Assembly: GCF_014640315.1 (NCBI RefSeq) | Contig: NZ_BMGS01000003.1 | Location: forward strand, 430,859 to 494,858 | Direction: 5' to 3' | DNA: 64,000 bases | Source: Hymenobacter glacieicola | Lineage (GTDB): Bacteria; Bacteroidota; Bacteroidia; Cytophagales; Hymenobacteraceae | Shown here: positions 57,410 through 64,000 of the stretch, one piece after another | Position numbering within the stretch: the stretch's first letter is position 1 | Layout: every line of letters begins with the position of its first letter | The notes under the pieces: model-generated | Database searches by the model: none | What the model was told of the DNA's origin: nothing | What the model saw: the letters and a program-made list of their open reading frames with translations, nothing else | Position numbers and translations under genes: made by a program

Positions 57410-58801
57410 GTGCACTTTTCCTTTCAAAACATTCTTTTCCTGCTGGTAGCAGTGGCGGGCTTCGGCCTGTTCTTCTGGCAGGCGCGGAAGATTCGCGCCA
57501 ATATTCTGGTCGGGCGCGACCGGGATATGAGTGGCAACGTGAACGAGCGGCTGTGGAAAACGTTACTTGTGGCCTTTGGCCAGCAGAAAATGTTTAAGCG
57601 CCTGACCCCGGCCGTTCTGCACCTGATTGTCTATGTTGGCTTCATTGTTATCAACATTGAAGTCATTGAAATACTGGTGGATGGTCTCTTCGGGACCCAC
57701 CGCTTCCTGCAGTTTTTAGGCCCGCTTTACTCGGCACTTACCGCCACCAACGAGGTGCTGGGCGCTCTGGTTATTCTGGCCGTAGCGGCCCTTTGGTGGC
57801 GCCGTAACGTGAAGGGCGTTCGTCGCTTTACCGGGCCCGAAATGCGGGCCTGGCCCCGACTTGATGCCGACGTTATTCTCTACATCGAGGTAATTCTGAT
57901 GACGGCGCTGTTCACCATGAATGCCGCTGACTTGAAGCTGCACGGCGCGGACCTGCCGGGCGCCTACCCCGTTAGCCAGTTCCTGACCGGGTTGCTACCC
58001 GATAGTCCGACCGCGCTGCACGTGCTGGAACGGATAGGCTGGTGGGCTCACATTGTGGGTATCCTGCTGTTCCTGAACTACTTGCCGAGCTCCAAGCACT
58101 TCCACATCATCATGGCCTTCCCCAACGTGTACTACTCGCGGCTGGTGCCGCAGGGGCAGTTCTCGAACGTGGAAAGCATTACCCACGAGGTAAAAGCCAT
58201 GATGGACCCCAGCTACCAGGTGCCCGCGCCCGCCACCGAACCCGATGGCTCGGCGGCCGCGCCTACCCCCTTCGGGGCCAAAGACGTGGACGACTTGGCC
58301 TGGACCAATCTGCTGAACGCGTATTCCTGCACGGAGTGCGGCCGCTGCACCTCCGTGTGCCCGGCCAACCTCACCGGCAAGCTTCTCTCGCCGCGCAAAA
58401 TCATCATGGACACCCGCGACCGGGTGGAGGAAAAGTATAACTCGCCCCTTATTTTCAACCCGAACCTGTACGGTAAGGAAGCCAAGCACAGTGAGCAAGA
58501 ACAGCTCGACAAGGAGAACCATACCTTGTTGCGCGGCTACGTGACGCCCGAAGAGCTGTGGGCCTGCACTACCTGCAACGCCTGCGTAGAAGCCTGCCCC
58601 GTCAACATCAACCCCCTGGAAAGCATCGTGGAAATGCGCCGCTTCCTGGTACTGGAAGAATCAGCCGCCCCTAACTCCCTGAACGTGATGTTCAGCAACA
58701 TCGAGAACAACGGCGCGCCCTGGGCTTTCTCCCCCTCCGACCGCTTTAACTGGGCCGATGATCTGTTCGTGACGGACAAGGCCGCTGTGGCGCAGCGCTA
58801 G
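57410..58801 (+). CDS. Membrane-bound 4Fe-4S electron-transfer protein
   Basis: This 463-residue protein starts with five or six transmembrane helices (residues about 5-230), including a HhhhhGhhhhhh cytochrome-b-like style, and then two 4Fe-4S motifs. Cysteines at 307, 310, 313 and 317 (CTECGRCTSVCP) and at 386, 389, 392 and 396 (CTTCNACVEACP) bind the clusters. It resembles the HdrC/DsrM-like redox modules and probably moves electrons between quinone and the partner Fe-S protein at 58889. It begins with GTG at 57410. The natural donor and acceptor are unknown. Confidence 0.85.
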   Translation: MHFSFQNILFLLVAVAGFGLFFWQARKIRANILVGRDRDMSGNVNERLWKTLLVAFGQQKMFKRLTPAVLHLIVYVGFIVINIEVIEILVDGLFGTHRFLQFLGPLYSALTATNEVLGALVILAVAALWWRRNVKGVRRFTGPEMRAWPRLDADVILYIEVILMTALFTMNAADLKLHGADLPGAYPVSQFLTGLLPDSPTALHVLERIGWWAHIVGILLFLNYLPSSKHFHIIMAFPNVYYSRLVPQGQFSNVESITHEVKAMMDPSYQVPAPATEPDGSAAAPTPFGAKDVDDLAWTNLLNAYSCTECGRCTSVCPANLTGKLLSPRKIIMDTRDRVEEKYNSPLIFNPNLYGKEAKHSEQEQLDKENHTLLRGYVTPEELWACTTCNACVEACPVNINPLESIVEMRRFLVLEESAAPNSLNVMFSNIENNGAPWAFSPSDRFNWADDLFVTDKAAVAQR

Positions 58802-58888
58802 GGCTGTTGCCAATCTTTCCCCCTTCATTTACTTTCTGAAGTCGGTGGTAGCTGCTTCTAGCTCCCGGCTTCTCCCTTCTAGCTTCTA

Positions 58889-59773
58889 ATGGAAAAACGT
58901 CAAATCAACGTTCCGATGATGGCCGATCTGGCGGCCCGGGGCGAAACGCCGGAAGTGTTGTTCTGGGTAGGCTGCGCCGGTGCCTTCGACGACCGGTACA
59001 AGCGGGTAACGCGGGCTTTCGTCCGAATCCTAGAGCACGTGGGCGTCAACTACGCCGTGCTAGGCATGGAAGAATCTTGCACCGGTGACCCAGCCAAGCG
59101 TGCGGGTAACGAGTTCTTGTTCCAGATGCAGGCTATGCAAAACATTACTACCCTCAATGGCTACGGCATCAAAAAGGTAGTAACAGCGTGCCCGCATTGC
59201 TTCAACACCATTAAAAACGAGTACCCTGCCTTAGGGGGCGAGTACGAGGTGATTCACCACAGCACCTTCCTGCAGCAACTCATCAACGAGGGTAAGGTCA
59301 CGGCCGAAGGCGGGGAATCGTTCAAGGGACGCCGCATCACCTTCCACGATTCCTGCTACCTGGGCCGCGCCAACAACATTTACGAGGCCCCGCGCGCCGT
59401 GCTGGAAGTGCTGGATGCCGACCTGCTGGAAATGAAGCGCTGCAAAACCAACGGCCTCTGCTGCGGTGCCGGTGGCGCGCAGATGTGGAAAGAGCCCGAA
59501 CCCGGCAAAAAAGACGTTAACATTGAGCGCGCCGAAGAGGCATTGGCTACCCTGGACGGTAATGCCGAAGTGCTCCGCAACTTGCAAGGCGCGGAAAGCA
59601 CGGCCCCCGCACTACCGGCAGGCTCTAACCACGGCGGCAGCGTTATTGCCGTTGCCTGCCCCTTCTGCATGACCATGATGGCCGACGGCGTGAAAAACAA
59701 GGAGCGCGAATCCGACGTGCAAGTGTTTGACCTAGCCGAGCTGATTGCCTCCGCCGAAGGCCTGAATGCATAA
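58889..59773 (+). CDS. HdrB/LldE-like (Fe-S)-binding protein with CCG domains
   Basis: The 294-residue protein has two cysteine-rich (CCG) domains of the heterodisulfide reductase B type. The first region has VGCAGAF, ESCTGDPAKRAGNE and ACPHCFN. The second has HDSCYLGR, GLCCGAGGAQMW and ACPFCMTMM. It is cytosolic and forms an iron-sulfur cofactor site for electron transfer or catalysis. It is cotranscribed with the membrane Fe-S protein, 87 bases upstream, and a T-free hairpin follows. The pair resembles Hdr-like modules that take electrons from a quinone or ETF; the substrate is unknown. Confidence 0.88.
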   Translation: MEKRQINVPMMADLAARGETPEVLFWVGCAGAFDDRYKRVTRAFVRILEHVGVNYAVLGMEESCTGDPAKRAGNEFLFQMQAMQNITTLNGYGIKKVVTACPHCFNTIKNEYPALGGEYEVIHHSTFLQQLINEGKVTAEGGESFKGRRITFHDSCYLGRANNIYEAPRAVLEVLDADLLEMKRCKTNGLCCGAGGAQMWKEPEPGKKDVNIERAEEALATLDGNAEVLRNLQGAESTAPALPAGSNHGGSVIAVACPFCMTMMADGVKNKERESDVQVFDLAELIASAEGLNA

Positions 59774-59803
59774 AATTGCTCTGGCCTACAAACACGTAGT
59801 AAC

Positions 59804-59835
59804 ACAGCCCCGCCGGAACTTCCGGGCGGGGCTGT
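59804..59835. terminator. Terminator after the Fe-S pair
   Basis: ACAGCCCCGCC and GGCGGGGCTGT form a perfect 11-bp GC-rich stem with a 10-base loop that itself pairs weakly. TTTCTTTG follows. Confidence 0.85.
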
Positions 59836-59907
59836 TTCTTTGTAACTATATCAGCCCCAGCCAGCATACTAGCTGCCTGGCAATACTTTCTTCTCGCGAC
59901 TTATAGT

Positions 59908-60405
59908 ATGTACGTACCCTTCAACGAATTACCTGCGTCGGCTCGCCTCTGGATTTACCAGGCAAACCGCCCGTTCACCGACGCTGAACTAGTTGCTCTA
60001 GAGCCGGCCCTCCGTAAATTTGCGGCGGACTGGACCAGCCACGGCCGCACGCTGGCCGCTTCCGCCCAGATACTGCACCGCCAGTTTCTGGTAATCGGCC
60101 TCAATGAGGCAGTAGCAGATGCCAGCGGCTGCTCCATTGATGCTTCGGTGCGCTTTGTGCGTAGCATAGAGGAACAACTCGGTCTGCAACTGCTGGATAA
60201 ATCGAGGCTGGCGTTTCTAGCACAAGAGCAGCTGCTGCTTCTGGATCGTCGGGAGCTTCGTGCAGCCGTAACGGCTGGCAGAGTTCAGGCTACCACCTTG
60301 TACTTCGATAACACCATTAGCACGGTAGGACAGTTGCGGACTGCCTGGCCCGCGCCGGCTGCTTCTACCTGGTTAGCCCGTTACTTTCAGCCCGTGGTTT
60401 CCTGA
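59908..60405 (+). CDS. Conserved Bacteroidota protein, often mislabelled ABC transporter ATPase
   Basis: The 165-residue protein begins MYVPFNELPASARLWIYQ and contains ANRPFTDAELVALEP, LNEAVADASGCSIDASVRFV and a WLARYFQP end. These patterns recur in a family common in Bacteroidota that databases commonly label as ABC transporter ATPase. No Walker A, signature or Walker B motif is visible here, so that label is not supported. It has a single conserved Cys in the ASGCSID segment. It is probably a small cytosolic alpha/beta protein. Function unknown. It precedes the PorE-like lipoprotein gene. Confidence 0.75.
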   Translation: MYVPFNELPASARLWIYQANRPFTDAELVALEPALRKFAADWTSHGRTLAASAQILHRQFLVIGLNEAVADASGCSIDASVRFVRSIEEQLGLQLLDKSRLAFLAQEQLLLLDRRELRAAVTAGRVQATTLYFDNTISTVGQLRTAWPAPAASTWLARYFQPVVS

Positions 60406-60500
60406 GCGGATTTTCCCGCTACTGGTTGTATCTTGATATACTTGACACCAAAATGTTCGTTATTCGTTTTGGTATCGCACCCATCCCATCCCTGTCCTTC

Positions 60501-62432
60501 ATGAAAACCTATATTCTACTAGGTGCCGTAGCTACCTCGGCCGCGCTGCTTACGGGTTGCGCTACGTCTGGCAGCGTAAGCAAAGCCGATAAGCGCTTTA
60601 CCCAGGGCGAGTACGAAACCGCTATTGCCTTATATAAAAAGGATGTGGCTAAGGGCCGTAACGTCGCGCAATCGAACTACCGGATTGCCGAGTCTTACCG
60701 CCTTTCCAACCGCCTGGAGCTAGCTGAGCCCTATTATAAAGCGGCGCTAGACGGCAAAGCCAAAGCACCGGATGCTGGCTTCCGCTACGCTCAGGCTTTG
60801 CGGGCTGCCGGCAAAACGGAGGAAGCCGCTACCCAGTTTGAAACTTACGCCCAAGCGGGGAGCAACCGCACCCTGGCCGAGCAGGCGGAAACGGCGGCTC
60901 GCACGGCCCGGGCTTCCACGGCCCTGCTGGCCATGCGCACCAATGATGAAGTAACCCCTCTGGATCAGATCAACACGCCGGCAGCTGAGTTTAGCGCCAC
61001 GCGCATGCCTGAAACCAAGGAACTGGTTTTTGCTTCTGGCCGCGAAGGCAAAGTGTTTCAGGGCAACGGGGAAGGGTTTAACGACCTGTATGCCATCAAA
61101 TTTGACGACGAGCAGAAACTTACGGGCGGTACGGTTCGGAAGCTTGAGCCCATCTTCAACTCCGAAAATCGGCATGAGGCCAGTGCTACCTACTCGCCCG
61201 ATGGCAAGATGATGGTATTCGCCCGCTCCAACGATGGGTCCAAGAAAGGCTACCTAAGCGTTGACCTCTGGGCTTCCTATTACAAAAACGGTGCGTGGAG
61301 CGAGCCGGAAATTCTGCGCGGCGTGAACAGCAGCACGGCCGATGAATTTTCGCCGGTTTTCTCACCCGACGGCCAGACGCTTTACTTTACGTCTACCCGC
61401 AAGGGGGGCCTCGGTGGCAACGACCTCTACAAGTCGACCATGGAAAGCCCTGGCCGCTTTTCTTCCCCCGAAAACCTGGGCGACCAAATCAATACGCCCG
61501 GCAACGAAAACTTTCCCGCCATTGCCCCGGATGGTACCTTATACTTCTCCTCCGACGGGCACCCCGGCTTTGGCAAGCTCGATATCTTCAAGGTGCAGAA
61601 AGGCAAAGTCACCAACCTAGGCGCTCCTATTAACAGCAACGGCGACGATTTCGCGCCCTTCTTCACGGGGCAGCGGGTAGGAGTATTTGCTTCGAACCGA
61701 GTAGGCGGCAAGGGCTCCGACGACCTCTACCTGTTCCGGGAGCGACCCTACAAGTACGTTACCTTCTACGCCGATGGTACGCTGGTAGAGCGCAATGACC
61801 GGACTGGGCAGACGGCTCCCGTCGCCAACGAAACGGTGACCCTGTACGGCAGCAACGGCCAGAAACTGCAGGAAGTGACAACGGCCGCCGATGGTAAATT
61901 CAGCATGCGGCTGGATACTGCTACTGCCAGCTATTCCCTGATTGCTGATCGGGCGGGCTACTTTGCCGCCCGCAACTCCCTCAGCACCGTCGGCCGCCGG
62001 CCGGCCCAGGATGCCCTACCTGACCTAATGAACGATGTACGAGTGCCAGTAACTCTGACCCTTACCAAGATCGTGAAAAACAAAGCCATTGTAGTCGACA
62101 ACATTTTCTACGACTACGATAAGGCAGATATCCGCTCTGATGCGGCAGTGGAGTTGGATAAGCTCGTGCAAACCCTCAACGACAACCCCAAAATCACGAT
62201 TGAGCTAAGCTCACACACTGACTCCCGCGGTAAAGACGCCTATAACATGGCACTCTCCCAGCGCCGGGCCGAGTCAGCAGTAGCCTACATCGTCTCCAAA
62301 GGCATCGACAAATCCCGTATTACCGCTAAAGGCTACGGCGAATCGTTGCCCGTAGTGAAAGGCGCCAAAACGGAGGAGGACTACCAGCGTAACCGCCGGA
62401 CGGAATTCAAAGTCACCCGAATAGCTGAGTAA
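60501..62432 (+). CDS. PorE-like OmpA family lipoprotein (TPR, WD40-like, CRD, OmpA)
   Basis: The 643-residue lipoprotein has the lipobox LLTGC and four parts in order. TPR-like repeats (about 35-140) come first. A PD40 beta-propeller (about 150-420) with repeats such as YSPDGKMMVFARSNDG and FSPDGQTLYFTSTRKGG follows. A carboxypeptidase-regulatory-like domain (about 440-510) is next, and finally an OmpA domain with NIFYDYDKADI and SHTDSRGKDAYNMALSQRRA. This order is the one described for PorE, which anchors the type IX secretion system to peptidoglycan. Bacteroidota carry several paralogues, so it may be another family member. Confidence 0.85.
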   Translation: MKTYILLGAVATSAALLTGCATSGSVSKADKRFTQGEYETAIALYKKDVAKGRNVAQSNYRIAESYRLSNRLELAEPYYKAALDGKAKAPDAGFRYAQALRAAGKTEEAATQFETYAQAGSNRTLAEQAETAARTARASTALLAMRTNDEVTPLDQINTPAAEFSATRMPETKELVFASGREGKVFQGNGEGFNDLYAIKFDDEQKLTGGTVRKLEPIFNSENRHEASATYSPDGKMMVFARSNDGSKKGYLSVDLWASYYKNGAWSEPEILRGVNSSTADEFSPVFSPDGQTLYFTSTRKGGLGGNDLYKSTMESPGRFSSPENLGDQINTPGNENFPAIAPDGTLYFSSDGHPGFGKLDIFKVQKGKVTNLGAPINSNGDDFAPFFTGQRVGVFASNRVGGKGSDDLYLFRERPYKYVTFYADGTLVERNDRTGQTAPVANETVTLYGSNGQKLQEVTTAADGKFSMRLDTATASYSLIADRAGYFAARNSLSTVGRRPAQDALPDLMNDVRVPVTLTLTKIVKNKAIVVDNIFYDYDKADIRSDAAVELDKLVQTLNDNPKITIELSSHTDSRGKDAYNMALSQRRAESAVAYIVSKGIDKSRITAKGYGESLPVVKGAKTEEDYQRNRRTEFKVTRIAE

Positions 62433-62451
62433 ACGCAGCAAAGAACCCGCT

Positions 62452-62483
62452 AAAGCCCGAGTTACAGCCGTAGCTCGGGCTTT
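62452..62483 (+). terminator. Terminator after the PorE-like gene
   Basis: AAAGCCCGAG and CTCGGGCTTT form a perfect 10-bp stem with a 12-base loop, partly closed by inner TA pairs, and TTTT follows. It lies 20 bases after the stop. Confidence 0.85.
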
Positions 62484-62646
62484 TCTGCATCTATACTATA
62501 ATAGGTACAGGTCAGATGATGGGTGGCTACCTCTGAATATGCGGTAGTCCAGCTCCCGGCTCCTATATATAGTAAGTATAGAGTTGGCATAATACTTGGC
62601 TTGGGCATCAGTAGGTCGAACCCCCAATCTGCTTACTGCTGCTACC

Positions 62647-63399
62647 ATGAAAAAGACTTTACTACTCTGTACTGCGCTGTTCCTGTTGCTGGCCGCTTGC
62701 GTGCAGGCCGCTCCTGCTAATGCAAACTTCACTGCGGAGCGTGGTATGCTGTTTCAACTCGTGTTCGATGGCCGGGTTCTTACCCGGGGTGGTGCCCGAC
62801 AGGTTTCCCTTGACCGACTCGCCCCAGGTTACCACCAGGCGGAGTTCCTCATACCCACCAGATATGGCCGCAGCATTGCTTACCGCACGCAAGTGTTCTT
62901 AGACGGGGGCCTTGAAACCAACTTTGTGCTAGTAGCTCGTAATGGGTATCCTCCGGTGCTACGAAAAGTTTCGGCCTTTCCCATCGCCCGCGGTAGCTAC
63001 GGCAATGGCCCTCGAGGCAACTATCCTCCCGCCATACCACCAGCTCCCCTACCTGATTACGGCAATAGTCCTAGCTATCCGAATGATTCGTATTCTGCTG
63101 AGCCCTATGTAATGGCCCCGCAGGAAGTCGAGGCCTTATGGGAAACCGTACAGCGCCAATCCTTTGACGATAATAAGCTGGCTATCATTCGGGAGGCCCT
63201 GCGGGAAACCAGCATACCCGCTGATGATGCCCGGCGGTTTGTTGCTACAATGGCATTTGACCGTAATCGGATAGAGCTAGCCAAGTATATGTACGCTCGG
63301 GTAGCTGATCGTCAGAACTTCTATCGGGTATACGAAGCCCTGCAATACCAGTCCAGTATTAGAGAAGTTCAGCAATACATAGATTCCTATCGTCCCTGA
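62647..63399 (+). CDS. DUF4476-containing secreted protein
   Basis: The 250-residue protein has a hydrophobic signal peptide ending LLLAACVQA, which could be read either as a lipoprotein signal (LAAC) or as a standard cleavage site. A beta-rich N-terminal domain (about 25-115) precedes a Pro-rich linker (about 120-155). The C-terminal DUF4476 domain (about 160-245) includes VEALWETVQRQSFDDNKLAI, FVATMAFDRNRIELAKYMY and VYEALQYQSSIREVQQYI. DUF4476 is common in Bacteroidota and has no known function. A strong hairpin with T-run follows. Confidence 0.85.
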   Translation: MKKTLLLCTALFLLLAACVQAAPANANFTAERGMLFQLVFDGRVLTRGGARQVSLDRLAPGYHQAEFLIPTRYGRSIAYRTQVFLDGGLETNFVLVARNGYPPVLRKVSAFPIARGSYGNGPRGNYPPAIPPAPLPDYGNSPSYPNDSYSAEPYVMAPQEVEALWETVQRQSFDDNKLAIIREALRETSIPADDARRFVATMAFDRNRIELAKYMYARVADRQNFYRVYEALQYQSSIREVQQYIDSYRP

Positions 63400-63421
63400 A
63401 GGCAGTTTACTGGCTTATTTG

Positions 63422-63453
63422 AAAGGCTTTTACATTAAGTAAAAGCCTTTTTT
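63422..63453 (+). terminator. Terminator after the DUF4476 gene
   Basis: AAAGGCTTTTAC and GTAAAAGCCTTT form a perfect 12-bp stem around a five-base loop and run into TTTT. A classical intrinsic terminator 22 bases after the stop. Confidence 0.9.
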
Positions 63454-63560
63454 CATTTAGGTGGAACAAATTTTCAACTGTTAAGTGTTTGCCTATCTGC
63501 CGTATAAATACAGCTACTTCAAAAAAGCAGCGACTTAAACGGAAAAAAGTGAGGCTAGGT

Positions 63561-63591
63561 TTGGAGATTCTACTTCCATGCTGCACTTTTG
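63561..63591 (+). promoter_or_regulatory. Tandem promoter 1 (TTG-N20-CACTTTTG)
   Basis: The first of four similar units. TTG at 63561-63563 and CACTTTTG at 63584-63591 are separated by 20 bases; the first base of the -7 element deviates from TAnnTTTG. An A6 tract at 63543-63548 lies upstream. It is followed by GCACTCCC. Confidence 0.5.
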
Positions 63592-63711
63592 CACTCCCAA
63601 ACCGAAACGCGGTGGGGCCAAGCAGAGCACGCGGTGCGACTCATGCTGGGTACTCGGTTGCCACTTGCTCTAGTCCGGAGAGACTCCCGAAAAAAAAAGT
63701 TTTTGTAGGGC

Positions 63712-63743
63712 TTGCACAGTTGCCACGCGGAGTGCTACCTTTG
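63712..63743 (+). promoter_or_regulatory. Tandem promoter 2 (TTG-N21-TACCTTTG)
   Basis: A full consensus promoter: TTG at 63712-63714, 21 bases, then TACCTTTG at 63736-63743. An upstream A9-G-T5 tract at 63690-63704 looks like an UP element. The transcribed start reads GCACCCCG. Confidence 0.75.
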
Positions 63744-63798
63744 CACCCCGATTCAGCCGGAAGCGGACAGGAAGAGGCGAAAAACTTTCGTTGCTTCC

Positions 63799-63830
63799 TT
63801 GCAAAAGACAACTACTAGGTAGTACCTTTG
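63799..63830 (+). promoter_or_regulatory. Tandem promoter 3 (TTG-N21-TACCTTTG)
   Basis: TTG at 63799-63801, 21 bases, then TACCTTTG at 63823-63830. An A5 tract with CTTTC at 63780-63789 precedes it. The transcribed start reads GCAGCCCGCTTC. Confidence 0.75.
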
Positions 63831-63909
63831 CAGCCCGCTTCTAGCCGAGAAACGGGCTAAGGAGAACAAGGGAGAGGAAAACGCGAAAAAAAGTTTTCTG
63901 CCCTGGAAC

Positions 63910-63940
63910 TTGGAAAGTGCAACACCAGTTCCTACCTTTG
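63910..63940 (+). promoter_or_regulatory. Tandem promoter 4 (TTG-N20-TACCTTTG)
   Basis: TTG at 63910-63912, 20 bases, then TACCTTTG at 63933-63940. An A7-G-T4 tract at 63886-63897 precedes it. The transcribed start reads GCAGCCCGCTTC as in unit 3. A further A7-G tract at the right edge (63993-64000) suggests that a fifth unit begins there. Confidence 0.75.
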
Positions 63941-64000
63941 CAGCCCGCTTCAATCGGAAGCTGATCAGCAACAAAAGAAAGCGGCTCGCTTGAAAAAAAG

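Noticed and set aside
58840..58888. Pyrimidine-rich CTTCTAGCTCCC-type repeat between the Fe-S genes
   Set aside because: The repeated words are short and imperfect; it may be a decayed repeat, but nothing more can be supported.
63489..63818. 109-codon plus-strand frame across the tandem promoters
   Set aside because: It runs through A-tracts and promoter elements, has no family features and would overlap the strongest promoter signals in the window.

Overview
The window looks like a chromosomal segment of a moderately GC-rich member of the Bacteroidota, most probably Hymenobacter or a close relative (Cytophagales). The reasons are repeated TAnnTTTG-type promoter elements, a SusC/SusD pair under an ECF sigma/FecR switch, DUF4270 and DUF4476 proteins, a PorE-like OmpA lipoprotein, a GH3-family protein, a bacterial PcrB-type ether-lipid synthase, and gene order typical of this phylum. 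The genus call is an inference from gene content, not a phylogeny. Almost all of it is core or housekeeping sequence; no prophage, insertion sequence, CRISPR array or integrase was seen.

Left part (1-9.8 kb): the end of a polyprenyl diphosphate synthase, a rhomboid protease, small membrane and lipoproteins, a glycerophosphodiester phosphodiesterase, then an AT-rich island (about 3.3-4.0 kb) with a small HTH regulator, inverted repeats, a repeated heptamer and a parS-like 16-mer. It continues with a thioesterase, a DciA-like protein and recF on the minus strand, pdhA, a membrane TPR protein, ribH and a DksA-like protein.

Envelope block (10-27 kb): an RsuA-type pseudouridine synthase with a roughly 370-residue RG-rich extension, then coaX, an outer membrane protein, lptC, a small membrane protein, a PpiD-like foldase and a secreted TPR protein, all on the plus strand. 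recJ, a DoxX protein, an M61 peptidase, lptB, a GH3 protein and a MORN-like lipoprotein follow. Two palindromic intergenic repeats lie here (19.3 kb and 23.9-24.1 kb).

Metabolic block (27-47 kb): an AIM24-like protein, gltX, a pentapeptide-repeat protein, ridA, a stand-alone 3HCDH C-terminal domain, then glmS, a DUF4270 lipoprotein and a GT5 subdomain protein on the minus strand, divergent from panC and panD. Next are a flippase-like membrane protein, rfaE2, a YugP peptidase, an acyl-CoA dehydrogenase and an AraC regulator. The minus-strand trio of holin-like protein, unknown protein and pcrB, and a DnaJ-TPR membrane protein, close the block.

Right part (47-64 kb): a complete ECF sigma, FecR, SusC, SusD uptake locus without linked enzymes, a NagB/PIG-L fusion, tRNA-Phe, a pair of membrane-associated Fe-S proteins, a conserved protein of unknown function, a PorE-like lipoprotein and a DUF4476 protein. 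The last 460 bases hold at least four tandem promoters with upstream A-tracts, the architecture expected just upstream of an rRNA operon, which would start beyond the right edge.

In function, the window combines envelope biogenesis (LptB, LptC, PpiD, RfaE2, GlmS, NagB), coenzyme A and flavin synthesis (CoaX, PanC, PanD, RibH), DNA maintenance (RecF, RecJ, DciA-like) and regulated nutrient uptake. Nearly every operon end is marked by a strong hairpin, often bidirectional between convergent genes.
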